The notes beneath the pieces are model-generated. The model was given only the letters and a program-made list of their open reading frames with translations, was not told the DNA's origin and ran no database searches. Shown one piece after another: positions 34,588-47,928 of a stretch of DNA of 64,000 bases. Source of the DNA: Rutstroemia sp. NJR-2017a BVV2. Its lineage: Eukaryota > Ascomycota > Leotiomycetes > Helotiales > Rutstroemiaceae. The DNA lies in the NCBI GenBank assembly GCA_002946415.1, contig NJPS01000058.1, forward strand, positions 310,001-374,000, given 5' to 3'. Numbering within the stretch: position 1 is the first letter of the stretch; each line of letters opens with the position of its first letter. Made by a program: the position numbers and the translations under genes.

Positions 34588-37500
34588 TACAGATGCAACG
34601 TTCCTCGTCGCTGCCCGGGCCAGCTCATGCCTCGCCTCGTACGTTTCGTATCCACGATAAACAATATTTCCTATGCTCTCCTTATCCCTCCCGGCGTCTG
34701 CGAATCCGTTTGCTAACATTGTGGACTGTCAGCCGTATCTCCAACCATCACACATGTTTCCTCGAGAAGTCCAACGCCTTCCCCACCTGAAAGGCCCAGC
34801 GCACTACCGCGTGTGCATCGATACTCGTCAAGAAGCCCACAAAGACCTCCAACTGCATATCAAGATGTGCCAAATGATTCCGAGCGAAAACGAAGCACCC
34901 CTAGGAGGAGCTCTCCTTCTCCCGCGCCCACTCACCGCGCATCAGCTGCACAATCTGCCCCAGATCAAGAATCCCAGAGCCAGGAGCATGCCGCTTCATC
35001 AAAGATACCCCACCTACCACTCTTGCAGGATATTTCCCAGTATATGAACCCACCCGTCATTGCCATGAATTCCATGACCATGAATACCACCCTTGAGGAG
35101 CTTGCCCATTTGGTTAGGTTGTCCAAATACCAGGAGAAGAAGCGTGCCCATTCACGCATCCGTTTGCAGCGTTCTTTGGTTTCCACAGCAGTATCCGCTC
35201 GACTGGCACGATGTGGAGAATTGGCACATAGGACGTTGGTGGATAATTTCCGCGCCGATGAGAAAAAATATTTCGCAAACTTGTATAATGCCATACATGA
35301 TGTCCGGAATTCGTGCGACGCTACCAGGCGCTACGCTTTATTGGAGCCCGACTTTGAGAGTGGACGTTCAGGTATTCCCAACACCGAGGATTCTGGTACC
35401 CCTTTGAACTTTCTACACGAGATCCCACAGCGGGCTCGTGAAAGTTTACTGAATTTCTTGACCCAAATTAGGACCAATTCGGATTATTTGGCCAGCCGTA
35501 TTGCAAGTCTTACGGCGCTGGAACTTGCTGCCCTGACAAGTTTCCATCAAGGATTGGATGCCGTCGACTCTGTTCTTCCCTTTCATACGCGTCCGAAGGG
35601 TCACTCAGCTAGTGCCCATCGCAACTCGTCGCATATTCCCTCTGCAGTTGAGCGTTTGCTTTCCTTTCAGCGTCATGATCCTTTGTCTGCTTTAATTCAT
35701 ACTTGTTTTGCAAATTCTGCTGGCCCGGATTCCCTTGAAGACCTTAGGAGAACAGATGTTTGGGCCACAGCATGCGCCAGACTAATCACAGAGAGCAAGA
35801 GTGGAACGGACCCTTTCATCTGTAGTGTTCTGAATGTTTGGACCGCCATGAGGGATTGGTCAGGACGTAGTAATATGGAATGGTACCTGATGAAAATACT
35901 TGAGGATGGAGCCTTCCTTTTGGAGAAAGCCGAGGATCAAGCCGGAACCCGCATCCACGTTGAACCACGGAATGCCAAAGACTCAATCGCCGCCGATGAG
36001 TTTTATGAGGCTGCTATTGATGGACTTTTTGAAATCGTTGATGATCCAGGTGCAGGAGGTATCCCGGAAGGTCTGATTGAACTTGGCAATGCCATCTTAC
36101 GGAAGCTTGATCCCAAGAGACATGGACCTACCAGGAGATTTCTTGTATCCAAGTGGCTATTCTCTGTTTTCTTGCTCAACGTGATTATTCATCCAGAGGT
36201 AACATCCAAGAAATTCTACAAAAAGTTCTTTTGCTCACTGTATTAGTCGTATGGCATGATGTCAGAATATCATATTACTGAGTACGGTCGACAAAAGATT
36301 CTAAAAGAGGTTGCGATGCGCTCGCAGCGTTTGGTTGTGGATATGACTTGGTATTATGAAATTTAAACTCTTGAACTCAATATTGACTAATGCGCTCGAT
36401 AGGAACAAATCACCATCCACACCTCCGAAAATCAGAACTCACATAGAAAATATTCTTGGTCGATTCCGTTCTACTAGGCCTTCAAGAACCATTGCGAAGC
36501 TTCTTCCTGCGAGATCCATCACTTCGCTACGAGAGACAGCGGAGGTCCACCCCTATTTAGTCGTCGCACCTGCTGACTTTATCACTCTGGTTAACGCGCT
36601 GTTCCCTGAGAGACGCCCTTCGTCAAGCTCATTCTCGCGAGACTCGCATCTAAGTGGATTGCGATCCGCAGCTTCGTCTGTCTCTGGTATGTCTGCAATC
36701 TCTGTGTTGATTCCTCAACCACCGCTTCGTGAGGCACCTGATAATGCCTCCATTGTGAGTAATGATGGCTCGTCAACAATCAGTGATGTAACAACTTCGC
36801 GTGAGCCTTTACTCAATGAGACACCGGGCGCATCACAGAAGCCATCTTCAGTCTCAATGTCATCTATTCGCCAAAATCAACGACTTAGCTATTATGAGGA
36901 CGACGGGTTCGAGCTTCGTGAAGCTATTCATGAAATGGCACGTGTTTTAGGATCCGACACCACTTCGGGCGCATGCCATCCTTGCGCTGAACGCTGGACG
37001 GTGTTGTTTATGTCACCAGATGGCCAGGAATTATCGACACAAATGCTCCATGATGACGACGAGAACGAGGATGAAGAGGGTACCTCCAGCAGTGACACAG
37101 ACGAAGAAAATAACGGGATACGACCGGATCTGGACAAAGACTACCATCAGCTTAGAAGCTCTATCTTGAAGCTGGTAGAGGACTACGAAATTCCGGAGTC
37201 GCTCGATTCCCGAAGCGAGTCCAAGACTTTCAGTAATCGCACTTCGACACTAGAGAATCCACGACGGAAGTATCGCAACAAGCAATTGTCATCAGCGCAA
37301 ATCCAATCCAGGAACCCCTATCGATCTCGCGATGAATCTCCAATTTCCGACAAAGTCTCAAAGCATTCAAAACAGAAGTCTGACTCGGAGCATAAGTATG
37401 CTAACGTTGAACCTCCTTCTGTTCTGATTACCATGTTGGAAGCTGCGGAGTCGCAATGCAAGGCACAGTCCGATTTCATCAATGCACATCTTTACTGGAA

Positions 37501-40003
37501 AACTTTAAATCAACTTCATCAAATTTCTTCGCCTTCGCTAAAGAAAGATGGGTATGCGTCTCTTTTGACCATCCTATCCAGGGGCCCGCGGGATTCTATT
37601 AGACGGTCTACTAGTGCTATCGAAGAATACGATGCTTGGCTCGTCTGGCTTAAGCAGTCGCAAGAACGTCATGACATCACCACTGACTCAATGATGAAGC
37701 GTTTGAGGGCGCTGCGCGACAAAATGTGGTATGTTACGGATGTACGAAATTCAGCAGCCTATGAAGGGGCACGTAATATCGCCATTGCTCTGAAATGCAT
37801 GGTCTCACCAAAGAAGTTATCGACCTTAAATCCCGCCGGCCCACGGTCGCGCTCCATTTCTAAGGCGACTGGGAACAATTTCCTCCTGAAAACGGAGGCC
37901 CAAGTCATGGATATGGTGGCAGCAAGCGATGATCACGGCGGCCCTAACAAACTGTCTGATGAACAAGCCGAGAACACCTTGAGGTGGCTGTCTCAATTTG
38001 GAATCGAGAACTTCTGCAAGGGAGAGGAGCGGATACATCGCTTCAGCTTGGAGATCGAACAGTGCATAAGCAAGCTGGTTGGAGACAACCTGATGGAAGG
38101 GCCTGTTCTGTGGTCTAGTGAGCTTTATAACAGGGACAAGCGTGTTCTCGACGATGGCAAGCAGAAGGGCGACCTTTCACTAGGGGGCTTAGGAGCATTC
38201 AACCTCTCTGGTGAAGACGTCAGCGATATCGAAAGTACTCGACGTGGTCTACGCAGTACAGATTTCACTCGGCCGGGATTCCGTGATCTTCGGGCCATGT
38301 CTACAAGAAACAATTCGCAACAAAGCTTCGATTCTGGAAGATTCAGTTCATCGCGACTCAATCCTGGTGATTTAATGGATTCGCAAGATTACTTCGGCTT
38401 GGCAAGCCCTGTCTTGACCATTGATTCTGCAACGACTTTCTGGTCGCCTTTCCAAACCAGAGCTCATTCGCCAACCACAAGTGTCGGCAGTGCACGTCCC
38501 AACACTGCTTCCTCAACCAACGAGACGGTCATCGGAAAAGACGAACACACGAATGCAGCCAAGCAAAAGTTTTTGATGGAGCTCAAACAAACGCTGACTA
38601 GCTTGCTTTTGAGCGATCTTGGCACTCTTGTTTTCGCACGTGGTAGCGAGACAGATTCTTGGTTCTCGGGTACTTTGGGACAAGACTGCATCGAGAGAAA
38701 AGATCGTGCGGATCGGAGAGCGAAGAGAAAGATTAAGAAGCGTGTGATTGAAAAGAAAAAGAGCTTCAGAGATCTCCGTGGCGCTCAGAAGACGGAACAA
38801 ACCCCAATGGAGCGTCAAGAGTCGGCTGGAGAAAGAGCAGAGAAAGGTTCTGCCTCAAGCAGTAGAAGTGCCCCCGATGCTGGAACGTCGGAAAATCATT
38901 CGGTTGCTGGAAGTTCTTCCACTAGCGACTCTGTCCATAATGGATCGAGAAAACTCGTAGCCAAAACTGCGTCAAAAACGCACAAAGAGTCGGATTCTTC
39001 CGAGTTTCCTTACAAGACAGCCTTCAAACGATTATTACGGATGTTTTCCGTGCATCCAAATCCTTATGCTAAGCTCAATGCCTTATATGAGCTTGAGCAT
39101 TTGATTATTGCATACTTGACGCCATCGAACACGAAACGACCTCGGATTAGACAAGATCAATTGCAAAATTCGCCGCAGTCTCCAGAAATGACGACCCATT
39201 ATAATGCATTTGGCCCATCTGATGCTGCTGCTGCCACACCCAGAGCAAAGAACCTCGAAGAAGCTATTGACAACTGCAGAGAACGTCGTTCTCATACTTT
39301 GAGTCAATCGGATGCACCCTTACAAGTTCATCGAAACAGTGACCGGTCTGCCAGTTCCAATGCACCAACTGCTGCAACTACAGATATGATTGTAGATGTT
39401 TTGCAAGACTTATTCCGTGATGCAGACGTTAGACCGAAGACCTTATTCCGAGACCTTCAATTCATCGCTTCATTCGTCCCAGCTGCTACACTCGATAAAA
39501 CCGAACGCGGAAAAGCTTTCTGGGATGCTGGCCTCGCTGCACTGAGCTTGAAACAGGATGTCTGCCGCACCATGATTGAAATCGCAGACGAAGTAGTAGT
39601 CCACTATACCCAAACACGCAAAACTACAACCTCGCCCGAGTCCGTGTCCGTCAATGGCGAGTTCATGAAATACAGCATGCAAGACGCAGGCAAAATGTGG
39701 TCGATCACAGCGAAAGAAGGCGATCCGGTGGCAGAGAGGGAGTTGGCTATTTTCTACCTTACACATCCGGAATTGGTCGAGAGGATCACCGCTCCGTTGA
39801 GTAGACCTAGAGAGACGTTCAAGGCGCAGGTCATGGATATGCATCAGGGCAAGGAGGCTGTTGTTACGGAGAGAGATCGAGAGAGAAGTGATCCGGCGAC
39901 GATGTGTGTTGCGTATCATTGGATGGAGTTGAGTGCGGTGGGGGGCGATGAGTTGGCGAAGAAGTATTTGAGGCAGAGGGAGGAGTTGAATGCTATTCCT
40001 TGA
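34584..40003 (+). CDS. Large conserved-type protein with Sel1-like C-terminus, 1741 residues
   Basis: Exons are 34584-34638, 34733-36198, 36247-36350 and 36403-40003, with all phases closing. ATG 34584 (MIQMQRSSSLPG) is reached through a 55 bp first exon. Residues 1-110 are Ser/Pro-rich. Residues ~130-545 form an all-helical region whose end (RRFLVSKWLFSVFLLNVII, then SYGMMSEYHITEYGRQKIL) loosely recalls the FLR region of RasGAP/IQGAP-type domains. A long mixed disordered/helical middle follows, with acidic (DDENEDEEG) and Lys-rich (RAKRKIKKRVIEKKK) stretches. The last ~90 residues look like Sel1/TPR helices (AKEGDPVAERELAIFYLTHPEL, then AYHWMELSAVGGDELAKKYL). I cannot name the family. A GTPase-regulator role is only a guess from the helical region. 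Confidence 0.8.
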
Positions 40004-41730
40004 GTCATGGATCCTTTAGGGACATGATATTTTAGTATAGAGCAACTGGCGGGTGGGAGAGCTGGAATGGGAGGGTTTTGATTGGGTGATGGATGGTTTT
40101 GGGATTGGGTGATGATGGGTTTGGGATTGCATTGGATTGGATATCAGGATGGATGATGGAATGGAAATGATATCTGCGGGTCATGATAACGATGGTTGCA
40201 CGATGGGATGATTGGATGAATGCTGGTTGTTTATACCCCCTCTTCATACCTCATATATTACTGGGGGTTTACATGCTTGGAGTTTTTTATCATAGTAAAG
40301 CAAGAGATACCTTTTTTTCTTATCTATATGTATGTGTGCGTATGTTGGCGTATCTGTATAAGTGATCATGCATAATAATGGGATTCATGCCCGCAGCATG
40401 ATGACACGGCGCGATATATATATCCTAAACATCAATCAACGCGCCTAGATGCAAACGGGCACTGACATATTATCATTTCATGGGGAAGGAGACCAAGAGC
40501 AAGGAACAAGGAGGATTGGTTCCTGGCCTGGATAACTATACCTGGGGGAATAAAAGAGGCGATGAGATGAAGGGAATGATAATACTCCTATATTACTTAC
40601 CTCGTTTACCTCCTCCTCTCGTCGCTATGCTGTACTAATCTCATCTTATCCCTTCGAATCCCTCACTCCTGACGATATCTTCCCTCTGATTCTCCCACCC
40701 ATCCACCTTCCTACCCCATCCACCACTTTTCTTCACTAGCCAAACAAACCAATACCGCACCGCTGCTCGCCCTCTAAACCCCAGCAGCAACGCAAAAACA
40801 AACATCCAACCAGCTAGCTAGCCAGCCGGCTTAGAGTCAAAAAACAAAAAGCACATCCCTAAAGTGAAAGTTGAAGTCGAAGTCCGTCTCAAGGACTGAA
40901 TTCCAAAAGGCGATGTCCAAACTAGAAGGGATTCATTGATCAGTTAGTTCACTTCTCCCGAGCTCTGGTATAGGAGATGAGAGGAACGGTGATGTGATAT
41001 GGATGTGATATGGGTGTTGATGCTGATCAGAGATACAAAAAAATATGTGCAAGCCCCGCAAGCAAGCAACTTGTATACAAAGTGGGAAGTTTTCTTTAAC
41101 TAACCCATCTGTACTTGTTAACCACTCTGCAAGTCATGGATCAAGTGAGAGGATATAACTCAAAAGACACCAGCAGCAGGACCAACAGATGGATAGACAT
41201 ACAGGTAGATAGATAGCAAAAGCCAGCACTATAGATTCCAGCTCATTAAACCTATATATCTATCTATCTCCACCACCTCCACTCCACTCCACTCCATCCA
41301 CCTCACTTCCCTTCCTTTCATAATATAATATAATATAGTATAATCCCCATCCCGCCCCATTTCTCCCCAAGCAAACCACAGCAATCCCATCCATACCCCT
41401 CCCCCAAACCAGTCTACATCACCCTATCCCCACCGCCCAAGAACCCAGCAAATAAAGCAAGCAAGCAAATAACACCTATACCGCTTCCCCATCCTTCCTT
41501 TCCTTTCTTTTTCCTTTGCCATTTTGCACAGCCGATACGATACGTAGCGATACATACACGCACTCTCTCGCACTCCAAAAAAAAACGCCTTTTACCCCAG
41601 CAGTTTACTATACGTCTAAACCCAGCGAAATCCCATCGATCTATACCTTGCACCTCCACTTCGACCAACCCAGTTACCCTATTCCATCCCATCCCATCCC
41701 ACCCCTCCTCTCCCCTGACCTCCCCATCCA
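40004..41730. other. Convergent intergenic region
   Basis: 1.7 kb between the large gene and the CAF-1 gene, both ending here. It is a mix of GGATGG-rich 3' flank (40040-40170), TATCTATC words near 41260 and TATAATATAA near 41325. No gene is seen. Confidence 0.55.
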
Positions 41731-43796
41731 TCAAACAAGCACCCACCTCTTCTCCGCCTCCTTGGCCCCCACCCTCCTCGCCACCAAATCCAAAGTCGCT
41801 TTAATCGCACCCCCGGTCCTCCCCGGGAACTTCTTCTTGAGCACCTCGACCAGGCCAATCTTGCTAAGATCGCTGCCATCGATCGCGGCTTTGAAGGCTG
41901 GGAGGTCGGAGTCGGGGAGGAGTTTTTTGGGTTTGGATTCTGTGGAGGGGAGGATTGAGGAAGAGGAGGTAGCGGGTAAGGAGGAAGAGGAGGATGGGGT
42001 GAAGAAGGTTTTGACGTTGGGGGGTTTGATCGGGTGGGCGGTGTTGGGAAGGGGGAGGGGGACTTGGGTTTGTGTGTTGGAGTTTGAGTTTGAGTTGGTG
42101 GATTTCATGGAGTGGAGGGGGAGACGGGGTGGGTCCATTGAGCGGGTGGATGAGACTGGTACCGGGGTGGGCTCCCAGTAATGTGTTGAGAAGGGATCGA
42201 TAGATTTCATTGATGGGTCTGCAATTCCGTTAGTAATTGTAGATAGATAAATTGATTGTGTCCGAAGAACTTACCAAGAACGAATTCCATCCGATATGCC
42301 ATCATCTTAACATTTGTACTTCTCTTTTTCCTATCCTCCCAACACAGACCTGTAGACACTGGTTCCAAATCCCCTTGTATTACCATTCTCCTCGAATGCG
42401 TCAAGTCATCGTTTTCGTCATCGAGGAACCCATCCATATCCTCCGCATCATCTGGACCTTCATCGTCCTCTTCGCCCTCACTATTCAGATCCTCTGCATC
42501 TTCATCTTCAATCCATTCCGCCTCACTGTCATAGTCGTAATCCGTCTTGGGGAGGTCTCTCCTCATAGGATTGCGTGCTAATCTTGCCATTCCATTCACA
42601 GGCGTCTTGGTATATGTACCTTGATAAGGCGGTCGAACATCTTCTTGGAACTTCAAAAACTTCATGGGTATCCGCTTCAGCGTATCTCTCGTGCGTTTTA
42701 TTTGTGTATTTTGCGAGTCGGTTGTTAGGTCGATGGGTTTGGAAGGATCGCCATATAAGTCTGCCATGATTTCTCGTACGGACACACATGACTTTCCTCG
42801 AGGCAGCAAGTCACTGTCCATCATATGAAACAGTTCCGTCGCATTAAAGTGTCGTTTTCGCCCAGGACTTCGACTTCCCGACAAATACTCATCAAGTGTA
42901 GCTTGTAATGATTGTGACGCTTCTTCGTCTCTCGAGAATCGATTGATGGGTGCCAAGGTGACACCATTTTGAATGAAAAAACTTGGGAACAGTTTCTCAT
43001 AGGGTGATATTTCCTTCTTCGCCGGTGTTGTTTGCGCCGCGTTTACGGATACCGATCGGCTTGGGAGTCCAGAAGGAGCAGGACTCGCAGAAGTTCTGTC
43101 TCGACTGCTTTTCGCCGAAGCTGGTGTGCCAAAGAAAGAGCTCAAAGTCTTTTGACTTGCAGCCTTCTTCCTCTTCTCCTCTTCGATGCGCTGTTTCTTT
43201 TCTTCCTTCCCCTTCTTTTCCGCATCTTTTATCCGCCTTTTCTCCTCCTTCGCTGCCCTCTCAGCCTCTCGCTCCGCATCCTTTCGTTTCTTCTCTTCAT
43301 CTTTCTCCTTGTCCCGCTGCCTTTTCTCTTCAAGCTGTGCTTGTTTCTCGCTCTCCTTCCTCTCTCTTTCGCGGGCCTTTTCTTGATCCCTGAACTGCTT
43401 CTCTATCTTCTTTGCCTCCTTCTCAGCGAACGACAGCTTCGGCTTCTTCGGTGGTGGCGCTTTACTTCCATCGCCGTCGAGCGCTGCGAATGCCGTGCCC
43501 GCCAATGGCGAATTGCCGCGAAGTGATCCTATGCTTGAATCCAATTCGCTCAACGTACTAGTCGTGCTCCTTGCAGGTGAAGAGGCTCGCTTGTTCGACT
43601 GAATACTGACGGGTGGTGTAGGTAACGACGCAGGGTCCATTGTAGGTTCTTTGGATGGGAGTGGAGAATTGGGCTGAGAGCCATGCTTTTCAAGCGTGGC
43701 TCCTTCTGCAGGGTCGACACGGAATGGTGTTTCGAGACCGAAAGATTCTTCAAAGTCTCTCTTCAGCTGTCGCGGCGATCCTTGGCTTGTGGACAT
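41731..43796 (-). CDS. RLF2: Chromatin assembly factor 1 large subunit (p150/Cac1)
   Basis: Exons are 43796-42275 and 42218-41731, giving 669 residues. CAF-1 deposits H3-H4 behind replication forks through PCNA. The start MSTSQGSPRQLKRDF is preferred over an ATG 87 bp upstream. Domains in order: a Ser/Pro-rich N-terminus; a ~100-residue KER region (long Lys/Glu/Arg helix with EKKRKDAEREAERAAKEEK); a PIP box QKTLSSFFG just after it; the A domain with PYEKLFPSFFIQNGV; and the acidic ED region after KTDYDYDSEAEW (EDEDAEDLNSEGEEDDEG). The C-terminal winged helix (LSKIGLVEVLKKKFPGRTGG and VARRVGAKEAEKRW) binds DNA in yeast Cac1. The intron falls just after the ED region, before a Ser/Pro linker. 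An MCB-type box lies 260 bp upstream. Confidence 0.95.
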
Positions 43797-44759
43797 AATT
43801 GACGTGTTGGTTTTTTGTCTCACAGAATTTGAAGGGTGGATGGAGTTGTCATTGAAGAGGTGCAGTAATAAACTGGACAGCACAATGGTACTGTTTCAGA
43901 ATCAATTACCAAAGATAAGTATCAAAGGGGGGAGCGCACGTAAGGAGTGACTTGGGAATCGAGGTGCTGATTTTGAAGGTGGAGTCTTGTGGTGTTGGCT
44001 TTCTTAATTTTGAGTAATGTACAGATGCAGGTGGTGTTGGGAGAGCTTCCCGAGACGCGTTTGTTCGCGTTATTGCCATAAAGTGGATTCGCGTCAGTAC
44101 GGCAACTTCCGCTTTGGGGACGGGGAGAAGCGAGGGGTTACACATGCGGAATTACATTTTGCCTATGGTTGGTCAATCTTTGGCGGATGAATTGCAAAAT
44201 TGAGCTTTCGAGGAAGACGGTCACATCTGTTGCGATTTTCGGATTCTCGTATCTACTGCTGTACTATGTATCATTACGATCGATCATGTTCAGGCGTGCG
44301 TGGGTGGGATTGGTCTACCAGTATATCACACAGGAAAACCATGAAAAAGCCAGTGTGAATACCAAGGTCTTCATCAGTACCATTATTTGAAGTCGAATGC
44401 CCTCGAGGCATGAAGATATACCATGCAGCGCTAATAAAACGATTGGTTGAACAGATATGGGGGGAATGAAACGCATGAGACAATTGTGATCATCATGCCA
44501 ATGCCAATCCAAGAGCACCCCCCACGACCTTTAACCCCCCCATCCAAATCCAATTGATATTGCCTTGTACCAGTACGCCGTTCAATGCATTTTGCTCACA
44601 AAAACCAAGTTTTTAAGGTCCCACCCAACAACCAACAGTTCTAAAAAGGTATTTCCATCACAGCCGCTCCCGGAATGCCCAACCCATGAATTACAAATCT
44701 CAAGGTATCACAACCTCAATGTCCTACCCTCCTCCTTCTTAATCGAACCCCTCGCATAA
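43797..44759. other. CAF-1 promoter and 3' flank of the next gene
   Basis: 963 bp. Holds the MCB box. A 79-codon minus frame at 43906-44145 is open but lacks support. Confidence 0.45.
44055..44060. promoter_or_regulatory. MCB (MluI cell-cycle) box
   Basis: ACGCGT, with a TTCGCG half-site 5 bp further on, lies ~260 bp upstream of the CAF-1 gene start. MBF-type factors use this site for G1/S genes, which suits a replication-coupled chaperone. Chance occurrence cannot be excluded. Confidence 0.4.
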
Positions 44760-45881
44760 TCAATCACTATCTTCGTCGGGATTCGCGATGAACAGCCGAC
44801 CAGCGCCCAATTTCATCGTTGTTGTTCGCTCATCAACACTTCCTCTTCTCCTCAGCTCGTCCGGATTCCTGACACTTTTTTCCCGAGTGATGGCTGATTT
44901 CATGAGGCTATTGCTAGCCAACCTCGCGGCGTCACCAGACCCCAGCTCTCCAACATTGTCAGCACGCTCCCCGCTGCTAGCACTGCCGATACTCCTTGCG
45001 CTATCTCCAGGAAAGTAGTCTTTGGACCGCGGGTGTCCACTGGGTACAGGTGTTTCCCCAGCTTCCGCAACGTCGGGAAATGAATTTTGTCTCTCCCTTT
45101 CACTCGGGGGTGTATGCCCGGAGCTCCATCTGCCAGCGGTTGAGCTTGCTGTAGAATGTCGTGAATATGTGAGACCTCTTCTTCCGCTTCCGACACTACT
45201 GCGTCCGCTGCCAGTTCTTCGGTGGTATAGAATTCTTCCACTATCTCCATCGTCATCACTATCTTCGCCCTCGACCTCAGTAGCACTCAGTCTCATGGGC
45301 ACTCCTCCAACTCCTCCGACGAGATCGCCAGGACTGTATCCTACTAACCCTGCTTTGCCGTGATGCCTTATCTTTGCAGTGACCCTGTTGCTTCCGACGA
45401 GGCTATTTGTTCCACCTGTAGATATTTTGCCGGTGAGCGGCCCTCCTAGCACTGCGGCTGCCGCCCTTTCTTTGGCGGCCTTTTGTTGAGCTATTAATCG
45501 CGGATCTTCATGTTGTGAACGATCGCACCACACGGTAGCCTTTTGTTTTCTCATCAGAGCCACATATCCTTGGGGTTGGAGATTGCCCGACCGTGAAGAC
45601 GTTGATCGTCGGAGGTCTTGGGAAGATTGACGATAAGGAACTGGACCATTACCGCTACTCGCTATCGTAGAGAATGTGCCCGTTGAAGGCGTCCTTCGGG
45701 AAGAGTAGGTGTTTGTCTGCATGCTGGTAGGCATGAGTTGTTGCTGAGCTTGGTATTGAGCTTGAGGGAAGGTGCTCGAGCTGATTGTGCGAGTTCGGCT
45801 GTGATTGTTGTATGATGAAGCAGAAGGAGAAGGTTGGAACCCGGGAGGCATTGGTTTCCTTTGAGGAATATCGGCCATCAT
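44760..45881 (-). CDS. Uncharacterised disordered protein, 373 residues
   Basis: A single-exon gene starting MMADIPQRKPMPPGF. Residues 1-105 are Ser/Gln/Thr/Pro-rich. A more conserved-looking core follows: QGYVALMRKQKATVWCDRSQ, then EDPRLIAQQKAAKERAAAAV and a Gly-rich SPGDLVGGVGGVPMRLS. An acidic EGEDSDDDGDSGR patch is then followed by Arg/Ser/Gly-rich sequence. The C-terminus RLFIANPDEDSD is acidic. I recognise the core as the type seen in ascomycete hypothetical proteins but can give no function. Antisense frames here are short and compositionally odd. Confidence 0.75.
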   Translation of the reverse strand: MMADIPQRKPMPPGFQPSPSASSYNNHSRTRTISSSTFPQAQYQAQQQLMPTSMQTNTYSSRRTPSTGTFSTIASSGNGPVPYRQSSQDLRRSTSSRSGNLQPQGYVALMRKQKATVWCDRSQHEDPRLIAQQKAAKERAAAAVLGGPLTGKISTGGTNSLVGSNRVTAKIRHHGKAGLVGYSPGDLVGGVGGVPMRLSATEVEGEDSDDDGDSGRILYHRRTGSGRSSVGSGRRGLTYSRHSTASSTAGRWSSGHTPPSERERQNSFPDVAEAGETPVPSGHPRSKDYFPGDSARSIGSASSGERADNVGELGSGDAARLASNSLMKSAITREKSVRNPDELRRRGSVDERTTTMKLGAGRLFIANPDEDSD

Positions 45882-46093
45882 ATTGAAGAATGGGCGCTTT
45901 GAGGTACTGCGGGGCCGAAGTTAAGAAAGCAGACGATTGGTCGCGCAGAAAAAAAAAGTAGCTTCCGAACAACGAATACTCCAGCGAAGCTGAAGCACGT
46001 CTAGAGTGTTCTGCAGCCTATTTGACCAAGGAACCTTCTCGCTCTGCAGATGGGGAAGAGTAATCCGGTTTTAGATTTAGCGTTTCGGGATAA

Positions 46094-46181
46094 CGGTGTG
46101 TTGTGTGTAGTGTGTAGTGTGCAGAGTGCAGAGTGTAGTGTGCAGTGGTGTAGTCTGCGTAGTAGTGTGTGTGTGTGCGTG
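46094..46181. repeat. TG-rich imperfect microsatellite
   Basis: Words GTGTAGT, GTGCAGA and finally (GT)n alternate through ~88 bp, upstream of the disordered-protein gene. Confidence 0.7.
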
Positions 46182-47928
46182 AATTTTTTTGAGAGTTTGG
46201 TGCAGAATTGGGTTCGTTGGCGGCCTTGGACGAATCCAGCTGAAGGAGCAATCAATGACTGAATGGGGGGTTTTGCTTGGGGGAATCCTTGCGACTGGGG
46301 GTTTGGACTGTATATATTATTATTATTACGACGTTGTTTTCCTTTCAGACTCAAAATACAAAGACAATTCGGGATTCGACAGGAAAGAGGACCAAGTTGG
46401 GGGGGGAGGATTCAATTGAAGTAGCCAGGATGCGGTATGCGGTATATGTTTCGACGACAGGAGGGAGACTGCAAGGAAGTATCAAAGTGAGGTAGAGAGG
46501 CGAGAGGCGAGAGGCGCGGGATGATTGAGGGATGAGGGATGGTGAGGGAGTAATAACGGCAGAGGTAGGTACTCGAGTATTAGTTTGGAACAGGTGGAAA
46601 TGTGTTAGATAGAGGCAAGTCAACAACAGCCCAGCAAGGTACAGTTGCTAATTGCTGGGACTTGCGCTTGGTAGAGGAGACTAAAAGATGTGGATAGACG
46701 GGGCGGACGGTGTTTTGGTGTTTTGGTGTTGTGGTCTTTTGCTGGTGCTGGGTGCTTGGTGCCCTTTGGTAATCTTCTTAGTGCGAAAGTGAGAGCGAGC
46801 GAGTGCGAGTGGAGTTAATTTAAGTTGCACTGAACTGAGGAAGTAATACTGCCCGCCCGTACGGATGTAAATTTGTGCCAGGAACCAGGAACGACGAATT
46901 TCCTTCTTTGCCGTTGGAAGCAATTGTGAAATTTCATATATGGACGAGGATACGTATATAAGAGATATCTTGGTTGTGGTTATATGATTATGCTCTTTGT
47001 CATGTTGCTCCTCTGCTTTCATAACATGCAAGAGTGGGAAAAGTTGGAATTTCTTTGGTAGACGGATGATGATAGGATGGGATCTCCAGTGAAACGGATA
47101 GAGAATTGGAAAAGGCCGCCTACTTCCTACTTCCGTGTCTGGATAAGTTATGGGATAAGGTTATGGGATCTAGGTTATGGATATGGGATCTTGGTAAGGG
47201 GTTACTCATTTCACATTTCGCTTTATCCCATTCACACACATTACACGCACATTACACAATCCCCCCCCTCCTTGGCCGTCTGCACTACGGGATATCGAGA
47301 TCTGTGATCTGATTGAGGAGCGAAAAGGCGGCGGGAGGTAGGAGGATGAGGAAGCCAAGGGAGCAGAGGGAGCAAAGGGACCAAGAGAGATTGGAAGAAA
47401 ACGTGCGCTTCATCGGCCAATCACATTGCCGAAGGATGAATATCCAAGCAAAGCAGGCAATAGTTGCAACTTGCAAGCAACCTTAGTTCTGAATGCCATC
47501 TCCGCACACTTTAGATAGTGTGGGTGGAGAGGAGAGAGGAGAGGGTAGAGAATAAGGCCGAGTGTACGCTGCGGGTGCAGGTGCAGGTGCAGGTGTGGAC
47601 GAGCTGAGCAGAAAATTAAAGAACGAAAGAGAATATTAGCCATCTCCATCTCATCGCCATTGCCGTCGCCATCTCCAGATCTCTTCCAAGCCCCTTGCCG
47701 GCGCTTCCTGAATGGTTAAGCCATTGTTGGTTGGTGTCCCAATCACTCATGCAATGTAATGGATTGACTCATCCCAGAAGGCTTGTTACATCGAAGCACC
47801 GTCTGACCTTACTCATCCGTACTTCATAAGTAGCATTTCTACCTTTCTACATTTGTACAAGCTACTTCTTACGGAGCGCCGTTCCACGCCAAACGTCACA
47901 TTAGTCGGTCGCTGCACTCTGGATCATG

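Noticed and set aside
43032..43526. 164-codon plus ORF rich in Leu, Phe and Pro
   Set aside because: It is the complement of the KER helix of the CAF-1 large subunit.
43906..44145. 79-codon minus ORF upstream of the CAF-1 gene
   Set aside because: It cannot be joined to the CAF-1 frame by a good donor and acceptor, and no homologue is recognised.
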